From positions 310,001 through 374,000 of the forward strand of contig NC_015589.1 in NCBI RefSeq assembly GCF_000215085.1: DNA of 64,000 nucleotides, in the 5' to 3' direction. This document shows, in pieces, positions 56,296 to 64,000 of this stretch. The stretch is from Desulforamulus ruminis DSM 2154. GTDB taxonomy: Bacteria; Bacillota; Desulfotomaculia; Desulfotomaculales; Desulfotomaculaceae. How positions within the stretch are numbered: position 1 is the first letter of the stretch; every line of letters begins with the position of its first letter. The notes beneath the pieces were generated by a model. That model had not been told where the DNA came from. It saw only the letters and a program-made list of their open reading frames with translations, and ran no database searches. Both the position numbers and the translations under genes were made by a program.

Positions 56296-57120
56296 TTGCT
56301 GGAACAACTGAAGGCGCTGAACCTTGACATTTTAAATATCTACAGTGTAATCGACATTCTGCTGGTTACCTTTGTTTTATACCGCTTTATGCGGATTATT
56401 CAGGGAACCCGGGCGGTTCAGTTAATCAAGGGGCTGGTGGTTCTTCTGGTGGCCACCACCGTCAGCAACTGGCTGCACCTGTACACCATCAACTGGCTGC
56501 TTAGACAGGTTATGTCCGCTCTGGTGGTGGCGCTGCCCATCGTTTTCTATCCGGAACTGCGGCGGGCCTTGGAAACCCTGGGCCGGGGAAAATTTTTTGC
56601 CAGCACCATGAGCACCCTGAAGGAAGAAGACCGCAGCCGCATGATTAATGAAGTGGTCCGGTCGGTTCAGGTGTTAACAAAAAATAAAATGGGTGCTCTG
56701 ATTATTATCGAAAGAATTACCGGCCTGGAGGAACACATTGGTTCCGGCGTCCGGATTGACGGGATGGTTACGGCGGAATTCCTGGTTAACATCTTCATTC
56801 CCAACACCCCCCTGCATGACGGGGCGGTGATTATCCGGGGAGACCGGGTGGCTGCGGCGGCCTGTTTTCTACCCTTGTCCGAAAACCCCGATTTAAGCAA
56901 GGAACTGGGTACCCGCCACCGGGCCGGTATCGGAGTGACGGAAGTATCCGACGCCCTGGCGGTGATTGTTTCCGAGGAGACCGGCGCCATCTCGCTGGCT
57001 GTGGAAGGAAATATTGACCGCACCCTGGATGAGTCCACCCTGAAGCAAAAACTAACCGACGCCCTGGAACCGGGACCCCAAAGCTCGCTGAGCGCGATAT
57101 TTAGGAGGAACGAGTCATGA
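56296..57120 (+). CDS. cdaA: Membrane-bound diadenylate cyclase CdaA
   Basis: A 274-residue protein with three N-terminal membrane helices (about residues 15-30, 42-60, 68-85) and a DAC domain that makes cyclic di-AMP from two ATP. The catalytic motifs DGA (in TPLHDGAVII, residues 175-177) and RHR (in ELGTRHRAGIG, 207-209) are intact. TTG 56296 follows AGGGGGAG. Its stop overlaps the next gene by 4 bases (ATGA), and the order cdaA-cdaR-glmM-glmS is conserved in Firmicutes. Confidence 0.95.
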   Translation: MLEQLKALNLDILNIYSVIDILLVTFVLYRFMRIIQGTRAVQLIKGLVVLLVATTVSNWLHLYTINWLLRQVMSALVVALPIVFYPELRRALETLGRGKFFASTMSTLKEEDRSRMINEVVRSVQVLTKNKMGALIIIERITGLEEHIGSGVRIDGMVTAEFLVNIFIPNTPLHDGAVIIRGDRVAAAACFLPLSENPDLSKELGTRHRAGIGVTEVSDALAVIVSEETGAISLAVEGNIDRTLDESTLKQKLTDALEPGPQSSLSAIFRRNES

Positions 57121-58085
57121 TCCGGCTGAAATGGAGCAACAACTCCATGATGCTGCTTTCCGTCCTGCTGGCCCTTTTGCTCTGGGTCTATGTAACCATC
57201 GTAGAGAACCCGGTGAAAGAGCAGGATTTCCGGGTGGAACTGGATACCCGGGGAGAGGTGGCCCAGGGAGTGCTGGTAGACGGATTGCCTAAAAATGTGG
57301 TTGTCCGGGTACAGGGAAAGACGGCCCAGCTCAGCGGGATCAGAGCCACGGATTTCCAAGCCACCGTGGAACTGGGCGCCCTGGAGGAAGGGAACACCAG
57401 CCGGCCGGTGCATGTTACCGTTCCCAGCGGCTTGCAGGTGGTTCAGGTGAATCCCGCCCGGGTGAACCTGACGGTGGAAAAAATCATTCAAAAACAAGTG
57501 CCGGTCCGTGTAGTGGTTAAGGGAGAACCGGCCAGCGGCTATTCGGCCCTTGAACCGGTGGTTCAGCCGGCAGCGGTTTTGGTAAAAGGATCGGCCAAGA
57601 TTGTAAACCAATTGAAAAGCCTGGAAGTTACGGCCAACATTATCTCGGCCACCCAAAACCTGGAGCAGGTATTGATGGTGCAGGTTCCTACGGGGGTCTC
57701 CTGCTCACCGGACCGGGTGAAAGTCATTATCCCGGTGACCCGGACCATGCCTTCCCGGTCACTGCCGGTGGTGCCCCGTTACTCGGGCAGCCTGCCGGAG
57801 GCGTACCAGCTGGTCCGCGCCATTGTTCAACCGGCCACGGTCCAGGTCTATGCTCCGGTAGAGGTACTGAACCGGCTGGAAAGTATCAGTACCGAAGCGG
57901 TCCGGTTGGATGGCATTACCGAGAACACCCTGAAGGAAGTCCGGTTATTGGTACCCGAGGGCGTTGTGGACATGGTTCCGGGGAAGGTGGAAGTGGCCAT
58001 TCAGGTTAGGCTCAAGCAAACGCAGCCGGAAACACCGCCCCCTGACGAGGAACCAGAGAATCCCCCGGTTGAAGAACAACCTTAA
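57117..58085 (+). CDS. cdaR: YbbR-domain regulator of CdaA
   Basis: A 322-residue protein with one N-terminal membrane segment (MMLLSVLLALLLWVYVTIVE) and about three or four YbbR repeats outside the membrane, each with V-x-x-V-P-V and a P-x-x-V-x-V-x-G/A pattern. The C-terminal tail is proline- and glutamate-rich. In Bacillus and Listeria this protein binds CdaA and alters its activity. Overlap with cdaA implies coupled synthesis. Confidence 0.9.
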   Translation: MIRLKWSNNSMMLLSVLLALLLWVYVTIVENPVKEQDFRVELDTRGEVAQGVLVDGLPKNVVVRVQGKTAQLSGIRATDFQATVELGALEEGNTSRPVHVTVPSGLQVVQVNPARVNLTVEKIIQKQVPVRVVVKGEPASGYSALEPVVQPAAVLVKGSAKIVNQLKSLEVTANIISATQNLEQVLMVQVPTGVSCSPDRVKVIIPVTRTMPSRSLPVVPRYSGSLPEAYQLVRAIVQPATVQVYAPVEVLNRLESISTEAVRLDGITENTLKEVRLLVPEGVVDMVPGKVEVAIQVRLKQTQPETPPPDEEPENPPVEEQP

Positions 58086-58097
58086 TTTTAGGTAATG

Positions 58098-58126
58098 AAA
58101 CTTGGCCCGTCCAGGGCCAAGTTTTT
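58098..58126 (+). terminator. Terminator after cdaR
   Basis: AAACTTGGCCC and GGGCCAAGTTT pair around a short loop with a TTTT tail, just beyond the cdaR stop codon, so glmM has its own promoter. Confidence 0.85.
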
Positions 58127-58201
58127 ATGCAAGAGCCCGGTAATTTCCAGCGGTGGGACAGCGTCAAAAGGGCAAAGCCCGGGCATACTATAGGTTTAAA
58201 A

Positions 58202-58231
58202 TTGACTGTAAACCGCCGGAGACGGTATAAT
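58202..58231 (+). promoter_or_regulatory. Promoter of glmM
   Basis: TTGACT at 58202 and a perfect TATAAT at 58226 are 18 bases apart, about 50 bases before the glmM start codon. Confidence 0.8.
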
Positions 58232-58283
58232 AGCCTTGGTTTATTATGAGCTTCCTCATAGAGGAAGGAGGACGAACTTTTAC

Positions 58284-59618
58284 ATGACAAAACTATTTGG
58301 CACCGACGGAGTACGGGGTGTAGCCAATACGGAACTGACCGCCGAAATGGCCTTTCAAATTGGCAGGGCCGGGGCCCACGTCTTAACCAGGCAGGGGCAT
58401 CCCCGGAAAGTCATCATTGGCCGGGATACCCGGATTTCCGGGGATATGCTGGAAGCGGCCCTGGTGGCCGGCATTTGTTCGGTGGGTGTGGATGCTTACA
58501 AAGTGGGAGTGCTGCCTACTCCCGCTATCGCTTATTTAACCCGCAAATTGGGCGCCGGGGCCGGCGTGGTGATTTCCGCCTCCCACAATCCTGTGGAAGA
58601 CAACGGCATCAAATTCTTCGGACCCAGCGGCTACAAACTGCCCGATGAACTGGAAGCCCAGATTGAAAAAATCGTCCTGGAGGAAGGGGCGGGTTTACCC
58701 CAACCCACCGCCGGGGATCTGGGCCGGACCTACTATGTTGAAGACGCCCTGGACCAGTACGTGGAATATGCCAAGAGCACCATAAATACCGATTTGAAAG
58801 GCCTTAAAGTGGTGGTGGACTGTGCCAACGGCGCCGCCTGCCAGGTGGCCCCCCGGGTGCTGACGGAGCTGGGAGCGGAAGTAATCCCCATTTTCCACCG
58901 GCCCGATGGCGTTAATATTAACGCCGGCTGTGGTTCGACTCATCCGGAAAACCTGATGAAAGCAGTGGTGGAGCAGAGAGCCCACCTGGGCCTGGCTCAC
59001 GATGGGGATGCGGACCGGGTGCTGGCGGTGGACGCCCAGGGAAAACTGGTGGATGGCGACCGGATCATGGTTATCTGCGCCAAACATCTAAAAGCCAAGG
59101 GGAAACTGCGCAAGCAGACCCTGGTGGTGACGGTCATGAGCAACCTGGGGTTATATAAAGCCCTGGAAAAATGCGATATTCACCTGGTGGAAACCAAAGT
59201 GGGCGACCGCTATGTGCTGGAGAAACTATTGGAAACCGGAGCCCGCTTTGGCGGGGAACAATCGGGCCACATTATTTTTCTTGAGCACAATACCACCGGA
59301 GATGGTATAATAACAGCATTACAACTGCTGGCGGTGATGAAAGAAACCGGCCAGTCCCTGGAAGAGCTGGCTTCCCAGATGGAGCAGTATCCCCAGATTC
59401 TGAAGAATGTCCGGGTTAAGGATAAAACCCAAGTGATGCACAGCCCCAGCCTTACGGAAGCCATCCGCCGTTTTGAACGGGATCTGGAGGGCCAGGGACG
59501 CATCCTGGTTCGTCCTTCGGGGACCGAACCCCTGGTGCGGATCATGGTGGAAGGAAAGGACATGGAGCAGATCCAGGCTATCGTAGACAAAATGGCTGAA
59601 ATCGTGGGTAACATCTAG
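58284..59618 (+). CDS. glmM: Phosphoglucosamine mutase
   Basis: GlmM (444 residues) interconverts glucosamine-6-phosphate and glucosamine-1-phosphate for UDP-GlcNAc. It begins [17 protein letters not shown]; the phosphoserine is in [17 protein letters not shown], the metal loop is [13 protein letters not shown], and the phosphate site [15 protein letters not shown] is near the end. ATG 58284 lies 11 bases after GGAGGA; the longer open frame upstream has no support. CdaA-CdaR-GlmM can form a complex in Bacillus, which fits the neighbourhood. Confidence 0.96.
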   Translation: MTKLFGTDGVRGVANTELTAEMAFQIGRAGAHVLTRQGHPRKVIIGRDTRISGDMLEAALVAGICSVGVDAYKVGVLPTPAIAYLTRKLGAGAGVVISASHNPVEDNGIKFFGPSGYKLPDELEAQIEKIVLEEGAGLPQPTAGDLGRTYYVEDALDQYVEYAKSTINTDLKGLKVVVDCANGAACQVAPRVLTELGAEVIPIFHRPDGVNINAGCGSTHPENLMKAVVEQRAHLGLAHDGDADRVLAVDAQGKLVDGDRIMVICAKHLKAKGKLRKQTLVVTVMSNLGLYKALEKCDIHLVETKVGDRYVLEKLLETGARFGGEQSGHIIFLEHNTTGDGIITALQLLAVMKETGQSLEELASQMEQYPQILKNVRVKDKTQVMHSPSLTEAIRRFERDLEGQGRILVRPSGTEPLVRIMVEGKDMEQIQAIVDKMAEIVGNI

Positions 59619-59954
59619 CCGTTGCCCACACTCCTTAAAGGAGGTGATGAAGGGCGAACAAACAGCGGACAACTAAATAAAATCAAGCGCCAGGACCCTG
59701 GAAGCACCGGGGTTGACGAGGAGAGGGAGTATCGAAGGTTCGGCGGATGCCCTCCGGCCGGTCACGGCCGTAAGCGCAGTACAAAACCCGGAGGCAACTC
59801 CGGCACAAAGACTGCAGGTGACCAACAGGCGGCATTTTTTGCAATGGATCACGCCCCGGTATGTTATTGCCTTAAACGGGGTAAATTACACAGTGATATC
59901 ATCAGCCGTGGCCGGTAAGGCCGCGGCATGACTATTTTTAAGGAGGCCAATCGT
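59619..59954. other. Leader region of glmS, non-coding
   Basis: The 336 bases between glmM and glmS hold the glmS ribozyme (59680-59830). The remaining 59831-59940 stretch, with GGCGGCATTTTTTGCAATGG and GCCGTGGCCGGTAAGGCCGC, is leader sequence before AAGGAGG. Short open frames here are chance products of the structured RNA. Confidence 0.7.
59680..59830 (+). ncRNA. glmS glucosamine-6-phosphate-activated ribozyme
   Basis: The conserved core is plain: AGCGCCAGGAC with the cleavage site just before G59687, then GTTGACGAGGAG, TATCGAAG, TTCGGCGGATGCCCTCCGG, GTCACGGCCGTAAGCGCAGT and ACAAAACCCGGAGGCAAC through CACAAAGACTGCAGGTGACC. Binding of glucosamine-6-phosphate triggers self-cleavage, after which the mRNA is degraded. 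It lies in the glmS leader, so the pathway product controls its own synthase. Confidence 0.96.
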
Positions 59955-61784
<1,830 letters not shown>

Positions 61785-61861
61785 GGGGCAAGGAAGGCAT
61801 GTATGAAAAAAATAATTAAAATTATTATTTCAAGTTAAGATGATGATAGTAAATTCCAATT

Positions 61862-61900
61862 ACACACCATTCTTAAAATCTAAAGGTGGTGTGTTTTTTT
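61862..61900 (+). terminator. Terminator after glmS
   Basis: ACACACCA and TGGTGTGT pair around an AT-rich loop with TTTTTT following, about 80 bases beyond glmS. Confidence 0.85.
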
Positions 61901-62587
61901 ATATTTAGAGTTGGGCTTAAGTCGAATTATTGGTAATTTATGTTGAAGGAAGAAGACTCATAAAGAAGAATAGTTATTTTAGGAGTATCAACTCAACCTA
62001 GCTATTTTAAATAGTATTGAAAGTAAAGTTCCTTAATTCCTTAGTTATTTCCGGATATGAAGATCACTAGAGTGGGTTCGGGCGATGCATGCAATAAACA
62101 GCCGAATAAGTCAGGCGGCTAATGAGATTTATCGGCTTTACTGAAGGAGGATACCTTATACAGAAGCAAATTTTGGAACTGGTCACGTTCAGAAAGAATG
62201 TATCTCCTTTTTGGGTTTGACTAAAAATTGATCGAGAGAATTGGGAAGCGCTGTACGGGTATGATAGCAATCAGTAATAGCACTTAAATCAATCATTGAT
62301 GCAATAAAAGTATAAATTTTCCTAAAAGATTCTACCTGATGCTGACGATTTTTATGGTTTCCTACAATATTTTTACTGAGAGAGATTGACAAAAGACACC
62401 TTTATATTGCATTTTAATATAAACAATATTGTTTTCAACGAATGATTCTGATTTGTCAGATGTGATTTAGAGATAAATAAACTTTTTGAAAAAAGGCTAC
62501 ATCGAAAGGTTTAGAAAAATATTATAGTTGACTAATGAAAATAATAGTTCGCCCTCTCTCTGATAATTAATCAAAGGATGATAAAAG
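61901..62587. other. AT-rich intergenic region before the restriction-modification genes
   Basis: Nearly 700 bases with no convincing gene. A strong GAAGGAGG at 62141-62148 is not followed by a start codon, and minus-strand frames at 62067-62270 and 62189-62392 lack ribosome binding sites. This looks like decayed sequence at the boundary of an acquired segment. No clear inverted terminal repeats or target duplications were seen. Confidence 0.5.
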
Positions 62588-63487
62588 ATGATAAATATTA
62601 CTTCTCTCAAAGAACTACAGATAAATAATTTAAATTTACATGACCATATGCTTTTACATGGTGATGTTGAAAAATTTTTAGATAGGTTACCTTTAAAACC
62701 AATTTTTGATTTAGTAGTGACTTCTCCCCCTTATAACATGGGTAAAGAATATGAAAAAAAAGTGCCATTAGAGGAGTACATAGCCTGGCAAAAAAGAATA
62801 ATTTCTAAAATTTATCTACGGCTAAAAGACACGGGAAGTATATGCTGGCAAGTGGGAAATTACGTTGATAATGGAAAAGTTGCTCCGCTGGATATTGAGA
62901 TTGCACCAATCTTTAAAGATCTCTCTATGAGTATGAGAAATAGGATCATTTGGCATTTTGGACACGGGCTACATAGTAAGAAGAGATTTAGTGGCCGCTA
63001 TGAAGTAGTCTTGTGGTACACTAAATCTGATGAGTATATTTTTAATCTAGATCCAGTTAGAATCCCTGCAAAATATCCTAGTAAGAAAAGTTTTAAAGGA
63101 CCTAATAAAGGCCAACTTTCTGGAAATCCATCTGGGAAAAATCCTGAGGATGTATGGGACATTCCAAATGTGAAAGGAAATCATATTGAGAAGACCATAC
63201 ATCCGTGTCAATTTCCGGTTGGACTTATTGAAAGATTAGTTTTGGCCCTTACTAATGAGAATCAGTTGGTTTTTGATCCCTTTTGTGGTGTTGCATCTTC
63301 AGGTGTAGCCTCAATATTGCACAACAGGATATATTGGGGTTGCGATATTTATAAGGAGTATTTGGACATTGGTATAAATAGGATAAAAGACACCTTTGAA
63401 GGTACCGTAAGATATCGTCCATACGACAAGCCTTTATATGATCCAAGCCAAAGCGCCCTATCAAAAATTCCAGACGAATGGAAATAG
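62588..63487 (+). CDS. Type II DNA methyltransferase, beta class (N4-cytosine or N6-adenine)
   Basis: A 299-residue DNA methylase. The catalytic motif IV, TSPPYN (near residue 46), comes before the SAM-binding motif I, FDPFCGVASSGVAS (near residue 229), the order of the beta class. The DVWDIP and HPCQFPVGLIERL segments are typical of this family. TSPPY is compatible with N4-cytosine as well as N6-adenine methylation, so the target base is not settled. ATG 62588 follows AAAGGATG. The nuclease gene is 21 bases downstream. Composition is much more AT-rich than the genes to the left, which suggests horizontal transfer. Confidence 0.88.
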   Translation: MINITSLKELQINNLNLHDHMLLHGDVEKFLDRLPLKPIFDLVVTSPPYNMGKEYEKKVPLEEYIAWQKRIISKIYLRLKDTGSICWQVGNYVDNGKVAPLDIEIAPIFKDLSMSMRNRIIWHFGHGLHSKKRFSGRYEVVLWYTKSDEYIFNLDPVRIPAKYPSKKSFKGPNKGQLSGNPSGKNPEDVWDIPNVKGNHIEKTIHPCQFPVGLIERLVLALTNENQLVFDPFCGVASSGVASILHNRIYWGCDIYKEYLDIGINRIKDTFEGTVRYRPYDKPLYDPSQSALSKIPDEWK

Positions 63488-63508
63488 CTATATTATAGGA
63501 GGAAGTGT

Positions 63509-63994
63509 ATGCGTATAAAAATTCATAGCCATAGAAGTGGAAAAAGTGTTGTTCCCAAGGAGATATTGGGACAAATTCAAAATATATTAATTGAAATTGA
63601 TATAAAAACAACACGTTATGCAGCTCCCGAAATTAAGAAGGCAGTCTTTAGGGGGTTAAAACATAATGGCTGGCCTAAAGATATTCTGTTGGATGATCAG
63701 TCCAAAATTACCATTACATCAAAATTGAATGAAGTTGGATTATGCGTTCAGTTAGGTAATGTTAGTCGTGTATATTATGACCTTTTAAAGCTACAAGCAT
63801 TGTTTACCAAGGGATTTATATCTTCAGGAATTATAGTAGTTCCCATTTTACAGGCAGCTAAAGCACTCGGTTCTAATCTCGCGAGCTATGAGCGGCTTGT
63901 AAAGGAGCTAAATATTTTTAATCAAGTTATAACAATGCCACTTGTAGTAATTGGTTTTAGTGAAAATAATAAGGAGTTTTGGGAGGGAATGTAA
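63509..63994 (+). CDS. Putative type II restriction endonuclease, BglII/BstYI-like
   Basis: A 161-residue protein behind AGGAGG. The core GLCVQLGNVSRVYYDLLKLQ followed by GFISSGIIVVP, then LGSNLASYERLVKEL and MPLVVIGF, resembles the BglII/BstYI/XhoII-type nuclease fold, in which a G-L/I-E-V-Q-x-G strand carries catalytic Glu and Gln. Here that position reads GLCVQLG, with cysteine where glutamate is usual. It is shorter than BglII (about 220 residues). The neighbouring methylase supports restriction-modification. Family placement is from memory of the pattern. Confidence 0.65.
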   Translation: MRIKIHSHRSGKSVVPKEILGQIQNILIEIDIKTTRYAAPEIKKAVFRGLKHNGWPKDILLDDQSKITITSKLNEVGLCVQLGNVSRVYYDLLKLQALFTKGFISSGIIVVPILQAAKALGSNLASYERLVKELNIFNQVITMPLVVIGFSENNKEFWEGM

Positions 63995-64000
63995 TGGTAA
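63994..64000 (+). CDS. Start of a further gene, cut by the window end
   Basis: An ATG at 63994 overlaps the stop of the nuclease gene (TAATG), with GGGAGGG 7 bases upstream. Only the first two codons are visible, so nothing can be said about its product. Coupling suggests a third member of the restriction-modification operon. Confidence 0.4.

Noticed and set aside
56667-57656. A 329-residue minus-strand frame opposite cdaA and cdaR
   Set aside because: It overlaps two well-supported overlapping genes, has no ribosome binding site and reads as a shadow frame.
59622-59931. Two short open frames between glmM and glmS
   Set aside because: They lie across the glmS ribozyme, whose conserved RNA elements explain the sequence.
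62067-62392. Two overlapping minus-strand frames possibly from a transposase remnant
   Set aside because: No transposase motif is recognisable and no terminal repeats flank them; left as unexplained intergenic sequence.

Overview
The window looks like chromosome of a spore-forming, Gram-positive member of the Peptococcaceae, most like Desulfotomaculum/Desulforamulus. This rests on gene order (spc/alpha ribosomal operon, ecfA-ecfA-ecfT-truA-rplM-rpsI, cdaA-cdaR-glmM-glmS), a T-box leader, a glmS ribozyme, a CwlD-type germination amidase and strong AGGAGG ribosome binding sites with many TTG/GTG starts. Genus assignment is inference; no 16S gene is present.

Layout. 1-8.7 kb: the end of the S10/spc/alpha ribosomal supercluster (rplE to rplQ, with secY, map, infA, rpoA); adk is absent from its usual place between secY and map. 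8.9-12.4 kb: an ECF transporter energizing module (two ATPases and EcfT) and truA, with a striking 34-bp-period inverted repeat array between ecfA2 and ecfT. 12.4-18.6 kb: an AT-rich block, all on the minus strand, inserted between truA and rplM. It holds an unknown protein, an NCS2 permease, a secreted SLH-domain protein, a TcdE-type holin and a small TcdR/UviA-like sigma factor, and a perfect 54-bp palindrome. 18.7-27.7 kb: rplM-rpsI, recQ, cwlD, a cysteine desulfurase-like gene, a small FlhB-like/FliK-like pair on the minus strand, and the AMMECR1/MEMO-radical SAM pair.

27.8-39.4 kb: arginine biosynthesis, argCJBD-carB-argF-argG-argH, with carB but no carA. 39.8-40.9 kb: a GAF/HD-GYP protein. 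41-54.2 kb: branched-chain amino acid biosynthesis behind a T-box leader whose specifier reads as leucine CUC: ilvD, ilvB, ilvN, ilvC, a second ilvB, leuA, leuC, leuD, leuB and cimA. Together these make valine and leucine, and isoleucine by the citramalate route. 54.4-61.8 kb: a secreted YcdB/YcdC-like protein, then cdaA-cdaR-glmM and the glmS ribozyme with glmS, linking c-di-AMP signalling to cell wall amino-sugar supply. 62.6-64 kb: an AT-rich type II restriction-modification module (beta-class DNA methyltransferase and a BglII/BstYI-like nuclease) that runs off the window.

The accessory parts are the 12.4-18.6 kb block and the terminal restriction-modification module. The most interesting signals are the sigma factor/holin/secreted protein block, the 34-bp repeat array, the zero-loop palindrome, and a dispersed intergenic repeat family seen at several operon joints.
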